Source of the DNA: CAIUPE01 sp046091665
GTDB taxonomy: Bacteria > Pseudomonadota > Alphaproteobacteria > Rhizobiales > Beijerinckiaceae
DNA: 64,000 nt
Direction: 5' to 3'
NCBI GenBank assembly: GCA_046091665.1
Contig: JBJTCD010000097.1
Coordinates: forward strand, 1-64,000
The notes below the pieces were generated by a model. That model was not told the DNA's origin, did not search any database, and worked only from the letters and a program-made list of their open reading frames with translations. Position 1 is the stretch's first letter, and each line of letters begins with the position of its first letter. Of this stretch, positions 1 through 8,056 are shown one piece after another. Both the position numbers and the translations under genes were made by a program.

Positions 1-10
1 TGTCAAGGTC

Positions 11-250
11 ATGCTTCTAACCGGGCTACAAATACGGGCTGCACGCGTTCTATTAAAATGGACGATTAAAGACCTGGCTGCCGCAAGCGGGGTAAGCGCT
101 CCTACGATCCAACGATTAGAGCAAGATGAAGGTGTAGCTGCAGGTCGAATGCAAACAATTGCAGAAATAATTAATGCATTTAGTAAATCTGGTATTGAAT
201 TTATTGGTACACCGGAAAATGGCGCAGGTGTTCGATTCAAACCAAAATAA
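11..250 (+). CDS. Small XRE-type helix-turn-helix transcriptional regulator
   Basis: A 79-residue protein that is almost entirely one lambda-repressor-like helix-turn-helix domain. Residues about 5-60 carry the pattern RAARVLLKWTIKDLAAASGV followed by SAPTIQRLEQ, which is the usual XRE recognition-helix layout. The last 20 residues (IEFI, GVRFKP) form the short beta tail often seen in single-domain regulators of this type. It would bind DNA as a dimer and act as a local repressor or antitoxin-like regulator; no partner toxin is visible in the window. A weak AAGG lies just before the ATG. The surrounding DNA is AT-rich compared with the rest of the window, suggesting an accessory origin. Target unknown. 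Confidence 0.8.
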   Translation: MLLTGLQIRAARVLLKWTIKDLAAASGVSAPTIQRLEQDEGVAAGRMQTIAEIINAFSKSGIEFIGTPENGAGVRFKPK

Positions 251-267
251 GTACGATCTCAAAATGT

Positions 268-498
268 TTATTTTTTTGGAAAGTTTTTCGTTCTGATCCA
301 AGCTTTCGCAAATTTTTCAAGAGAAATCTCGCTATCATCAACTCCGACTGAACGTGACTTTGTCGGTGAAGAAAGTTTTTCAGATGCAGATTTCAGTGCT
401 GCACGAAGATCGAGAGGAGGTTTCTTGCCGTTTGTCATCACTCTACTCGCTAACATCAGATCAACTGAATGACCTACCCCTTCAAAATAAGTTTTCAA
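268..498 (-). CDS. Possible small hypothetical protein
   Basis: A 76-residue reading frame with no recognisable domain. It is lysine- and serine-rich and would begin with TTG. No convincing ribosome binding site precedes it, and an overlapping frame on the other strand is of similar length. Its amino-acid composition is protein-like, so it is kept as a weak candidate in the AT-rich stretch between the HTH gene and the serine protease. It may equally be non-coding. Confidence 0.25.
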   Translation of the reverse strand: MKTYFEGVGHSVDLMLASRVMTNGKKPPLDLRAALKSASEKLSSPTKSRSVGVDDSEISLEKFAKAWIRTKNFPKK

Positions 499-534
499 AT
501 GGCTCTAATCTGATCCTTTTTTATGGAACAGCAA

Positions 535-1290
535 TTAAAACCAAGAATTAATGACACTTTCAATCCAATCTCTTTGTGGGGAGATCAGAGCCCCTTGCGT
601 GTAGACACCACAGTCAGATCGCCCCTTTCCTGTGGTCCATGCCGTAATTCCAATAACCGAACCATTATGGATCAAGGGGCCGCCGGAATCACCATGACAC
701 CCACCGGCACCCGCCGATAGCGGATCTTCAAGCCAGAGAATGATTTTGCTTTTCCCATAAGGTTCGATCACCGAAAGAGTTGCGCTTCTAAATTTTCCAA
801 GAGCCTTAGAATTTTTTTCATCACTCAATCCGTATCCTGCCACGATAACAGGATCCCCAACCGATAATTCCTGAACATCCGAAAGTGCAATTGGCCAGAA
901 TTGTGAGGGCAATGGTTCTGAAAGTTTTACAAGCGCCATATCAATAGAAATGCTTCTATTTTTTATAGCTTTAGAATTATACTGCGGATGTATTTTTAAA
1001 TGTTTTGGTTGCACGAGTATCGGGACATTATTCTCGTCACGCCAATGGATACGCCAATCTGATGCTGTTGCAACACAATGAGCGGCAGTCAAAACAACAT
1101 CTTGACGAATAACGACGCCACTACAAACATTGCCGCGATTATCAAGAACCATAACTGAATTGTGAATAAAACTTTGATCAGCATTACCTTGAACAACTGC
1201 ATGGACAAGACGATTTGAAAAAACAATAAAGAATACAGAGAGTCCAGCGGCAAAAATTAATTTTAAAAAACTTTGGAGAGTAGAAAACAT
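535..1290 (-). CDS. Exported trypsin-like serine protease (S1 family)
   Basis: A 251-residue secreted peptidase. Residues 1-31 are a signal peptide with a hydrophobic core ending near HA-VVQG. The chymotrypsin-fold triad is complete: His71 in TAAHC, Asp117 in DMALVKL and Ser202 in GCHGDSGGP. Cys56 and Cys72 would form the usual disulfide next to the catalytic His. There is no PDZ domain, so this is not a DegP/HtrA type; it resembles short bacterial trypsin-like proteases that cleave proteins in the periplasm or medium. The gene stands alone in AT-rich DNA beside a small HTH gene, a setting that suggests horizontal acquisition. Substrate unknown. Confidence 0.88.
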   Translation of the reverse strand: MFSTLQSFLKLIFAAGLSVFFIVFSNRLVHAVVQGNADQSFIHNSVMVLDNRGNVCSGVVIRQDVVLTAAHCVATASDWRIHWRDENNVPILVQPKHLKIHPQYNSKAIKNRSISIDMALVKLSEPLPSQFWPIALSDVQELSVGDPVIVAGYGLSDEKNSKALGKFRSATLSVIEPYGKSKIILWLEDPLSAGAGGCHGDSGGPLIHNGSVIGITAWTTGKGRSDCGVYTQGALISPQRDWIESVINSWF

Positions 1291-1437
1291 AATTTCAATT
1301 CATATCCGCCAATATGCCATTCTTAACTACAGGCAAAATATCACTCAGAGCCTCATTTTAATAGTTTTTAAAATCTACGTCTGGATTTTCCAACAGAATT
1401 TATTAGTAAATTATATGACAGTTCCTATGGGTTGATT

Positions 1438-1920
1438 TTATCGTTTTCTGCTTTTTTGTTTTAATGGCCACGATAAAGGCCAATCTTTTATTCGATCAGG
1501 AAAATCTTCAAAGGGCAAATCGGTTTCAGAGGCAAAAAGACGTCCCTTTACAGAAATTCCAGCTTCTATCACCGTTTCGGATCGACCTGAAATCAAGGGA
1601 TGCCAGTTTTCTAATGGTTTTCCTTCTGCAAGAAGGCGATAGGCACAAGTGGGCGGGAGCCATTTTAATGTGCGCGCTTCTTGAGGTGTAAGCTTTACGC
1701 AATCGGTAACATGCTCTTGACGGTTATGATAATTACTGCAGCGACATGTTTCTGGATCAAAAAGTTTGCAATATAAATCGGTCGCGTAATAGGCTCCCGT
1801 ATCCTCATCTTCTAATTTAACAAGACAGCACCGCCCACATCCATCGCACAGGCTTTCCCATTCGGATTCCGACATCTCCTCGAGAGATTTTTGTTCCCAA
1901 AATGGAAAAACTTCAGTCAT
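1438..1920 (-). CDS. YcgN-family cysteine-cluster protein (UPF0260)
   Basis: A 160-residue cytosolic protein with the signature CDGCGRCC near residue 27 and further conserved cysteines (LYCKLFD, CRCSNY, DCVKL, TCAYRL), matching the UPF0260/YcgN family and its wider CxxCxxCC zinc- or iron-binding group. The family is common in proteobacteria but its biochemical role is not established. The ATG at 1920 gives the family-typical N terminus (MTEVFPFWE); a GTG at 1935 would add five residues without improving the ribosome binding site. The gene has about 150 bp of free sequence on its 3' side and stands alone. Confidence 0.85.
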   Translation of the reverse strand: MTEVFPFWEQKSLEEMSESEWESLCDGCGRCCLVKLEDEDTGAYYATDLYCKLFDPETCRCSNYHNRQEHVTDCVKLTPQEARTLKWLPPTCAYRLLAEGKPLENWHPLISGRSETVIEAGISVKGRLFASETDLPFEDFPDRIKDWPLSWPLKQKSRKR

Positions 1921-2152
1921 GGCAATCAAAGGCACCGTGATAAATTCGAATTTGAAGAGGACTAAAGCCTTAAATCTTAAGTTTCAACCTTTATGATTAA
2001 TCCTAGTGCGTGGCTCTGCCCGGCGAATTATTATGAGCACCCCGGGTGTAATGCGTGGCAAATTAGAGATGGCGATGTAATTTTCTTGTTACATTTATCG
2101 CTTTTTTCAACCGCCACCGTTCACAGAAGAGGCAATTGTAACTGTGACGCAT

Positions 2153-2335
2153 TCACGCTTTCCGCCGACGCGCCTTGGGCGATGATGACGAGTTGCGGAT
2201 CTTTTTTCTTTTCCGGCCTGTCTCCGAATGTTCGTAATGTACGCCCGTGAATAAAATGATCTGGCACGGTGTCGCTACGGCGGCAATGACGCGCTTTCCC
2301 CTTCGCGCGGGGTCAAATTTCAGAATTTTCGCCAC
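2153..2335 (-). CDS. Small basic conserved hypothetical protein
   Basis: A 60-residue protein starting with GTG, preceded by a good AGGAGAG ribosome binding site 5 nt upstream. The N terminus (MAKILKFDP) and the segment ILFFTGVHYEH-like in the middle recall a family of tiny, arginine/lysine-rich proteins I associate with Hyphomicrobiales, but I cannot name a function. The C terminus is a run of Arg, Lys and Ser (GRKRKKIRN, KARRRKA), which would suit nucleic-acid contact. It is transcribed away from the DUF2336 gene, so the region 2336-2494 holds divergent promoters. Confidence 0.55.
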   Translation of the reverse strand: MAKILKFDPARRGKRVIAAVATPCQIILFTGVHYEHSETGRKRKKIRNSSSSPKARRRKA

Positions 2336-2389
2336 CGGAACTCTCCTCTCGGATCACGAGGTTAGAACCATCGTCACTATCCACCCGAT

Positions 2390-2470
2390 ATGGTTAACGC
2401 TTTGCTAACGATTGGCGCTCTAGGGTTTCAAAGTCGATTAGGGATTCGGCTTAGACCGAATTGAGGAATC
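2390..2470. promoter_or_regulatory. CtrA-like box and two GANTC sites upstream of the DUF2336 gene
   Basis: ATGGTTAA at 2390-2397 is the reverse complement of the CtrA half-site TTAACCAT. Read on as TTAA-N7-CTAA (2394-2408), it is one base off the classical TTAA-N7-TTAA box. GATTC (2443-2447) and GAATC (2466-2470) are GANTC targets of CcrM, whose gene is in this window. ATTCGG and CCGAAT (2444-2449, 2456-2461) form a 6-bp inverted repeat. All lie within 110 bp of the start at 2495. The assignment is inference from motif matching. Confidence 0.4.
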
Positions 2471-2494
2471 CGATTGGGGAGGCGCGGTTAAAGC

Positions 2495-3562
2495 ATGAGC
2501 TTGGCGTTTGAACGAGCTACCATTGAACCGCGCCGTGATTTGGACCTGTCACCTATGTTTCCGGGGTCGTCTCAAGATCAAATGTTCGCTCCTTCGGAAC
2601 GGACTCATCTTGTTCCGTTAAAACCCGTATCCCATTTGGCCACTGAGGTTTATGCGCTTCTGCCACGCGCATCCGAAAAAATCGCGCGCATTTGCGCAGA
2701 GATGCTCACCTCTTCCGGCCATATGACGCAATCGCTTGCCTTTGCTTTTCTCGCGCGCAGCGATCGCTCAAGCTTGATTGCGCTCGCGGGTGCGCAAACA
2801 TTACCGACAACACTACTCCTTCATCGCGCATCGTCAGGAACAACTGAGGAAGCGCGCGCGGTTGCCAGTCGCGCCCACCTTGATCCTTTACTTCTGTCGG
2901 CACTCTGTGATCGCCATGATCCGGTTCTTGATTATCTCATCGCCGAATGCCCGACGCTGACAGATGCCCATCGTGTTGTCGATCAATTGCTTCTGCGTGC
3001 GAAAAAAGATCAGAAACTTGCAAGCCAATTGTTAGGGCGCGACGATCTGTCTTTTCATCAACGCGCCAGACTTTTCGAAAACGCCACGGCCACACAAAGA
3101 ACAATGTTGATCAGAGAAGCGTTAGAGGAAACCAATCTTAGCCAATATCAGGATAAGCCACGCTGCGCTCTACCAACCTCGCTCACCCATGCGATTGAAC
3201 GCGGGGATCGCGATGATGTTCTCTCGGCCTTAGCGGCAAGCTCTGGCATGAGCACCACAATGTTAGCTCTGTGCCCGCGCCTTGATCAACCCGATGGCGC
3301 AATCGCTGCGTTGGCTGGTCTTTCTTTGGGGATGGATAAGAATGACATCCCTCTACTGCTCGATCTTATCGGGGTTGATCCGGTGATGAAATTGCGGCCC
3401 GGTGGCGCGATCGATCTGCTCGAGCAATTGGATCATGCATCGGCCAAAATTCTGCTTGATGCGATGAAGGCACCCTCGCTCACGAGACGAAATAAAACGG
3501 GGCAGGAGCATGCAGATCGCTCCCACCCCGCCAAATCTCTTTTCATGCACGCTGTGGCCTGA
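2495..3562 (+). CDS. DUF2336 domain-containing helical repeat protein
   Basis: A 355-residue protein, almost all alpha-helical, made of short HEAT-like units. Examples are the segments around VYALLPRASEKIARICAEML, SLAFAFLARSDRSSLIALAG and VASRAHLDPLLLSALCDRHD. This matches the DUF2336 family that is widespread in alphaproteobacteria and of unknown biochemical role. There is no signal peptide or membrane segment. The first 35 residues are polar and probably disordered. The ribosome binding site (GGGGAGG) is unusually far, about 12 nt, from the ATG. The upstream region carries a CtrA-like box and two GANTC sites, so the gene may be cell-cycle regulated. No operon partner downstream. Confidence 0.75.
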   Translation: MSLAFERATIEPRRDLDLSPMFPGSSQDQMFAPSERTHLVPLKPVSHLATEVYALLPRASEKIARICAEMLTSSGHMTQSLAFAFLARSDRSSLIALAGAQTLPTTLLLHRASSGTTEEARAVASRAHLDPLLLSALCDRHDPVLDYLIAECPTLTDAHRVVDQLLLRAKKDQKLASQLLGRDDLSFHQRARLFENATATQRTMLIREALEETNLSQYQDKPRCALPTSLTHAIERGDRDDVLSALAASSGMSTTMLALCPRLDQPDGAIAALAGLSLGMDKNDIPLLLDLIGVDPVMKLRPGGAIDLLEQLDHASAKILLDAMKAPSLTRRNKTGQEHADRSHPAKSLFMHAVA

Positions 3563-3609
3563 GTCTTCTTAACGCTGGTCGATTGATCAGCAAAAATCGA
3601 TTTCACCGA

Positions 3610-3903
3610 TCATGCATCGAAATGCATCGAAACCTTTCCCCCGGCAATCTTTGGCGCTTTGGCTTTTAAATGTCCCGCATGGGCCACAACCCATTCACGC
3701 GCGGCGGCGGTAATCGCATCGGATGCTTTCTCATTTTTCGAAACAGTGATCGTAAAGCCACCCGTTTCAGTCTTGATAATTGAATAGCTGATAAAGCCCT
3801 TCACCGCGCGCATGATTTTTTTGATATCTTTTTTACTGGCTATGATCAGATCAATCGTCTCGCCTGCGCCTTTTCCTGAATAGGTCCGAATAACCGTATG
3901 CAT
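3610..3903 (-). CDS. Small ABM-like (dimeric ferredoxin-fold) hypothetical protein
   Basis: A 97-residue cytosolic protein. The start MHTVIRTYSG, the central MRAVKGFISYSIIKTETGGF and the helix DAITAAAREWV follow the beta-alpha-beta-beta-alpha-beta pattern of antibiotic-biosynthesis-monooxygenase-like (ABM) proteins. Short ABM-like proteins beginning MHTV are frequent in Hyphomicrobiales and have no settled function. No cofactor-binding motif can be seen. It stands alone between the DUF2336 gene and the terminator of the operon at 4089-7736. Confidence 0.5.
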   Translation of the reverse strand: MHTVIRTYSGKGAGETIDLIIASKKDIKKIMRAVKGFISYSIIKTETGGFTITVSKNEKASDAITAAAREWVVAHAGHLKAKAPKIAGGKVSMHFDA

Positions 3904-4011
3904 AGTGCCTCCCCTTCAACTCACTTTCACAAGATCATGGCCGACAATCATGAGATGCCTTCAAGGCCCATAATGGGAGTAAACTGCGGGAGAGTGTGCA
4001 GCCACGCAAGT

Positions 4012-4041
4012 AAAAAAACTGTCACAATTGAATTATGACAG
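4012..4041 (-). terminator. Rho-independent terminator of the kinase-to-Ldh operon
   Basis: On the minus strand a 10-bp stem (CTGTCATAAT with ATTGTGACAG, one G-U pair, 3-nt loop) at 4041-4019 is followed by seven T residues (4018-4012). It lies 48 bp beyond the stop of the Ldh-type dehydrogenase gene. A further copy of ATTATGACA (plus strand 4053-4061) lies exactly 21 bp from the copy inside the stem. Confidence 0.85.
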
Positions 4042-4088
4042 GCACCTGCCCGATTATGACAATTAAAGGAGCGAGCCTGAGCAAATAT

Positions 4089-5150
4089 TTACAGCAAAGC
4101 GCTACCGGCTCTTTGACGCATAGACGACCACGTCGCTTCAGGAAGCGCGATGATCCGTTCCCGATTCTCGTCGCGATGCCGCCTCTCACGCTCGCCCGGA
4201 ATATCAACCCGCATCACATCTTTCGCAGGCGGGCAGTCTCTGAGTTCGGCAAGAATCTCCTCTGCCACATTCATCATGATATGAGGCTCGCGATAACGCG
4301 TCGTATCGATAGCCATAATGAGCCAATTCACTTCGGTGGTAACCGGCCCAAGCATCGCTTCGCAGATCAATTCGGCCATCACCGCCAAACCATAACCCAT
4401 CGCGCCGCCTTTGGGTAAAATGGCGCCACCATTGAAATAATCATCTGGCTCGTCTGAGAGTTCACCGGCGCTGTTTATGATCGAACCAAAAGGCACTTTG
4501 CCACCCGCAGCCCGCGCCGCATAAAGCCACCCGCCGGCAATCATTGATGTCGCGAAATCAACAATCACCGGGCCGTGTTGTCCGCCAGGAATTCCAAAAC
4601 AAAAAGGATTGGTCGGCAGCAAAGCTTTCTTGCCGCCATAAGGCGCAACCTGTCGCCAATTCTGTCGCCCGCCGCCACCAATGATCATCACAAGACAATT
4701 TTCATTGGCCGCACGCTCTGCATATGCACCCAAGCGTCCTGTATGCCCTACATGTCTTACAGGGAGAGCCGCGATGCCTTTTTCTTTTGCACTCAAAACA
4801 CAGTGATCCACCGCAAGCCGCATCGCGGGAATGCCAATGCCACCGCGCCCGTCAACTTCATCGTCGCCCTTTTCATTTCGATGAATGATCGCTTCCGCAT
4901 GCGGATCCATAACACCTTTGGTAAATTGATCCGCATATTGCATCACGCGCATCACGCCATGCGATTCAATTCCACATAATTCGGTATCAATGAGATGGTC
5001 AGCCACCTCGCATGCAACGGAATGAGAACATCCGGCATCTTTTAAAATTGTTTCAACGACCTCTTGCACCGTCTTAACCGAAATCGTCACTCGACCAGAA
5101 GCCAATTGCAATTTACTATGAGACCTAAGCGCAGCTCTTTTATCATTCAT
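4089..5150 (-). CDS. Ldh-family NAD(P)-dependent oxidoreductase (malate/L-lactate dehydrogenase type)
   Basis: A 353-residue member of the malate/lactate/ureidoglycolate dehydrogenase family, which uses an NAD(P)-binding fold different from the Rossmann type. Family landmarks are visible: GIESHGVMR near residue 60, the HVGHTGRLGAYAERA segment with the catalytic His near residue 138, LPTNPFCFGIPG, and PKGGAMGYGLAVMAELICEA near residue 250. The natural substrate (malate, lactate, a sugar acid, ureidoglycolate) cannot be told. It follows DUF1491 by 45 bp on the same strand and ends in a strong terminator, so it is probably the last gene of the operon that begins with the sensor kinase. Confidence 0.85.
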   Translation of the reverse strand: MNDKRAALRSHSKLQLASGRVTISVKTVQEVVETILKDAGCSHSVACEVADHLIDTELCGIESHGVMRVMQYADQFTKGVMDPHAEAIIHRNEKGDDEVDGRGGIGIPAMRLAVDHCVLSAKEKGIAALPVRHVGHTGRLGAYAERAANENCLVMIIGGGGRQNWRQVAPYGGKKALLPTNPFCFGIPGGQHGPVIVDFATSMIAGGWLYAARAAGGKVPFGSIINSAGELSDEPDDYFNGGAILPKGGAMGYGLAVMAELICEAMLGPVTTEVNWLIMAIDTTRYREPHIMMNVAEEILAELRDCPPAKDVMRVDIPGERERRHRDENRERIIALPEATWSSMRQRAGSALL

Positions 5151-5195
5151 CGCGCATGACCTTATTGATTGAAATTCAAGACATAAAAAGTCGTT

Positions 5196-5525
5196 CTACT
5201 CTGCAAAATAACGACCTTGCCGATCTTCAATTTCAACCCACCATAGATCTGAGTCAAATTTGACTTCACGGGCCATGCGCTCACTCACGTCAAGCCCGCT
5301 GGCATCGCTCAAGAGGCGATCAAATCGTCTTGTACCCTCATCACTCTCATCAATGCGCGGCGGTGAAGGCCCGTAAAGGTCCATTCTGCCATCGAGATAA
5401 TCGACCGAAATGAAAATCGCGCCGGCTTCTCCAACGCCGCGCCGTCTCAACACCGCGGTCGCGCCTGCGCTTTGCGCGCGTCTCAAAATGGCAGCAATGA
5501 CAAGATCGGAGCGTAATCGCGCCAT
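5196..5525 (-). CDS. DUF1491 family protein
   Basis: A 109-residue cytosolic protein typical of the DUF1491 family of alphaproteobacteria: the N terminus MARLRSDLVIAAILRRAQSAG, the GAIFISVDYLDG strand region and the C-terminal DSDLWWVEIEDRQGRYF are family-like. Function is unknown. It starts 5 bp after the stop of the peptidoglycan-binding protein gene and shares the order kinase, peptidoglycan-binding protein, DUF1491 that I associate with related genomes, pointing to a common envelope or cell-cycle role (inference). Confidence 0.85.
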   Translation of the reverse strand: MARLRSDLVIAAILRRAQSAGATAVLRRRGVGEAGAIFISVDYLDGRMDLYGPSPPRIDESDEGTRRFDRLLSDASGLDVSERMAREVKFDSDLWWVEIEDRQGRYFAE

Positions 5526-5530
5526 AGCGC

Positions 5531-6049
5531 TTAATCGACCGGCAAGCCCGACAATTTTTCGAGCTCCCGTTTTGTTGGCTCGTCAAGCTCGCCTGTTTGA
5601 GGCAAATGGCGATCTTTTTGGAAGCGCATCAAAGCCTCGCGATAAGAAGCGGATTTCAATCCTTCTGCGGGACCTGAAAAATAACCGACACGAATAAGCG
5701 CGCGTTCGGCTAACGCGATCGAGATGTCGCCTAAGGCCGGATCAGGACGACGCGGCGGGGCAGGAACAGCATTCGGATCAACAGGCGTTGCACCAATAAA
5801 AACGCTTCTCATCGACATCAAAAGATTTGGAATGAGCGTGGCGCGATTGCCTTGCTGGAAATAAAGCGCATTGGTTACAAAAGCGATCGTCACCAAAATC
5901 AAAATCGTCATCGGCAAGCTTCGTGCGGGCGATAGGTAATGCCGCAGACGCGATGCGTCTTCTTTGCCTCCCACATCATGATCATCTTGATCATGATAAT
6001 AATAAGAGTCTTCGAGGATCGGCTCGCGTCGCGCCATGCGATCACGCAT
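5531..6049 (-). CDS. Membrane-anchored peptidoglycan-binding-like protein
   Basis: A 172-residue protein with an acidic, tyrosine- and histidine-rich cytoplasmic head (residues 1-45), one transmembrane segment (about 47-66, MTILILVTIAFVTNALYF), and a periplasmic C-terminal PG_binding_1-like domain. That domain reads ALIRVGYFSGPAEG...YREALMRFQKDRHLPQTGELD, the typical three-helix fold that binds peptidoglycan. The start overlaps the end of the histidine kinase gene by 8 bp, so the two are translationally coupled. This suggests a cell-wall-linked partner of that kinase (inference). Confidence 0.8.
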   Translation of the reverse strand: MRDRMARREPILEDSYYYHDQDDHDVGGKEDASRLRHYLSPARSLPMTILILVTIAFVTNALYFQQGNRATLIPNLLMSMRSVFIGATPVDPNAVPAPPRRPDPALGDISIALAERALIRVGYFSGPAEGLKSASYREALMRFQKDRHLPQTGELDEPTKRELEKLSGLPVD

Positions 6050-7736
6050 AACGGCGACCTCCCGCCATCACACGGCGTGTCGTGTGATAGACTTCCTGCG
6101 CTTGCGGTTCGAGCGGGAAATGAACGGTCGCTGAGAGACCTTCACCAGGGCGGCTATCCAGTGCGAGCCTGCCATCATGATGCGCCACAATTTCACGCAC
6201 GATAGAAAGACCAAGTCCCTGCCCTTCAATCTGCGCGCTGCGGCTTGAACGACCACGGAAACGCGGTTCCGTCAGACGCGGCAATTCGTCAATCTCAACA
6301 CCCGCTCCGTCATCGGCGATGGTGAGTGCGAGCATTGGTCCTTCTTGGCGAAGTGTCACAGTCACTTTGCCTTGCGGTGCAAATTTAATCGCATTGCTCA
6401 ACAAATTGAGTGCCACTTGGCGAATACCGCTGCGATGGCCGATCATGCGCGGCAGATGCGGCGCAATATGCGCACGAATTTCTGTACCCTTTTGAGCCGC
6501 ATCGGGCGCAATCATCGCCAGAGTTTCATTCAGAATGGCGGCGAGATCAAACCGATCTTCTGCTTCTTGCGGAACTTTGCCCTGTGAAAGCCCATCGACA
6601 AGATCAAGCATGTGATGCGCGGAAACCGAAATCAAACGCACATAATCCTGCCGACGAGACTCTTGATCAGCCATTAAATTCGGATCCGCAAGACAATCCG
6701 TAAATCCTACAATGGCAGATAATGGGGTACGCAATTCATGCCCCAAACGCTGCAAGGCGAAAGTCGTGGTTTCAACTTTGTCCGCTTTGCGTTGGACAAG
6801 CGGTGCTGGTGCAGCACGATAAAGCGCAAAAATTTCACCATCATCACCCTTGCCGCCAGGCGTTACTCGTTGAAACCGCACAATCGCATCGCGATAGGGA
6901 TCGGACGCATCATGCCCTTCGGCTCCCGCCTCTGCGCGAATGCGAATGTGAACATCAACCGATTGCGCGCCATGGCTTGCATCAGACAGCGCTTTTAAAA
7001 ATAAAGGCGCGCTTGAAAGATGCAGTCTCTCAATCACACTGCGATCAGAAAGCGTCTCCGCTTCAATACCGAGGAAACGGCAGAATTTTTCATTCGCGCC
7101 TTTGATTTTTCCAGAAACATCATGGCGCGCCAAGCCGCCGTCAACCAAGGCCGTTGCGCCACGCCAGCGATCTTCTTCACGCGTTGCCCGGCGATCCGCA
7201 CCCACAATCAAATCAAGCGCAAAGAAAACGCCGAATGCCAACCCTGTTAGGCCACAGGCTGAAAACAACATCATGGCGAGTGGCGAAACAACTGGTCCCG
7301 TGAAGAGTGACACGATCGCACTTGCTGCGAGGCTGATGACATAGATGACGGCACCACGCGGGCCCTGCAACAAAGCGCCTTCAAGAATGAGCGGCATCAG
7401 TGAGGACAAAGACGCCGGACCACCAGCAAGCACCGGGATCAAAGATAGTGAAAGGAGCGAGAGAAAAATACCTGCTCGGAAGCCACCAAGGCGCGACACG
7501 CCTAACGCCACCACAGCTTGAAACAAAAAGATCACGCCGAGATAATGTAAATTCGAAGTCACAATCTGCGGCATGATCGTGAAAAGAGAAAGAGCGATGA
7601 CACCGAGAACGGCCATCGCAAGGCGCGTGCCGATGAAATAGCGATGCGCGGTAAAGGCTGGCGTGCCTTCTATGATTGAGGGATGAACCAAAGCGCCGAA
7701 TGCGTCGCCCAAGATCTGCTCAGCCTTTTTGATCAT
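6042..7736 (-). CDS. Membrane-bound PAS-type sensor histidine kinase
   Basis: A 564-residue kinase. About six hydrophobic segments fill residues 30-185. A PAS-like region follows around 195-300 (GLARHDVSGKIKGANEKFCRFLGIE). The catalytic core has the H box LGHELRTPLSAIVGF near residue 335, the N box RQVALNLLSNAIKFAP near 450, the G1 box ADDGAGV and the G2 box GQGLGLSIVREIV. There is no receiver domain. The ATG at 7736 is preceded by GAGGGG 4-5 nt away; the longer frame to 7772 lacks this. It heads an operon with a peptidoglycan-binding membrane protein and DUF1491. The H box and layout resemble DivJ/PleC/PdhS-type kinases of alphaproteobacteria, but this is only a similarity. No cognate regulator is adjacent. 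Confidence 0.87.
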   Translation of the reverse strand: MIKKAEQILGDAFGALVHPSIIEGTPAFTAHRYFIGTRLAMAVLGVIALSLFTIMPQIVTSNLHYLGVIFLFQAVVALGVSRLGGFRAGIFLSLLSLSLIPVLAGGPASLSSLMPLILEGALLQGPRGAVIYVISLAASAIVSLFTGPVVSPLAMMLFSACGLTGLAFGVFFALDLIVGADRRATREEDRWRGATALVDGGLARHDVSGKIKGANEKFCRFLGIEAETLSDRSVIERLHLSSAPLFLKALSDASHGAQSVDVHIRIRAEAGAEGHDASDPYRDAIVRFQRVTPGGKGDDGEIFALYRAAPAPLVQRKADKVETTTFALQRLGHELRTPLSAIVGFTDCLADPNLMADQESRRQDYVRLISVSAHHMLDLVDGLSQGKVPQEAEDRFDLAAILNETLAMIAPDAAQKGTEIRAHIAPHLPRMIGHRSGIRQVALNLLSNAIKFAPQGKVTVTLRQEGPMLALTIADDGAGVEIDELPRLTEPRFRGRSSRSAQIEGQGLGLSIVREIVAHHDGRLALDSRPGEGLSATVHFPLEPQAQEVYHTTRRVMAGGRRYA

Positions 7737-8056
7737 GACACCCCTCGAAATAAAAAGCCGGAACCACTTCACGTCCTGCTTCGATCCTCAAAGTGCCTTA
7801 ACGTGCTTAAGCCTTCCCTAAACGCTTTCATCAATTTTGAGCGACATCAGTTCAATTGTTAACAACGCGCGGCGAAGCGTTAACAAAGCGCCTAAAAACG
7901 AGTGATTTATTCACCAAGCTTTAACCATCTTTACAATCTATGCGTGTCTCCGCATTCGGCATAACGCATTGTCGATTGAAGAATTTATGACAATCCCGTT
8001 TTGGGCTCCTGTCGATCATTCAAAACTTTCAGAAGCCGGGATTCGATTCGTTAGCG
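7737..8056. promoter_or_regulatory. Divergent promoter region rich in TTAA motifs
   Basis: This 320-bp gene-free stretch separates the kinase operon (minus) from the DUF5330-like/sufE pair (plus). It holds TTAA-N5-TTAA (7798-7810), a 10-bp palindrome TTGTTAACAA (7856-7865), GTTAACAACGC (7858-7868) repeated as GTTAACAAAGC (7879-7889) exactly 21 bp later, and TTAACCAT (7921-7928), identical to the conserved CtrA half-site. No spaced TTAA-N7-TTAA box is present, so the regulator is uncertain. Confidence 0.4.

Noticed and set aside
354..551. Plus-strand open frame of 65 codons
   Set aside because: It overlaps the weak candidate at 268-498 and the 3' end of the protease gene; no ribosome binding site or motif.
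4019..4063. ATTATGACA repeats first taken as an operator
   Set aside because: On the minus strand the main repeat is a hairpin followed by seven T residues right after an operon, so a terminator explains it; only the extra copy at 4053 is unexplained.
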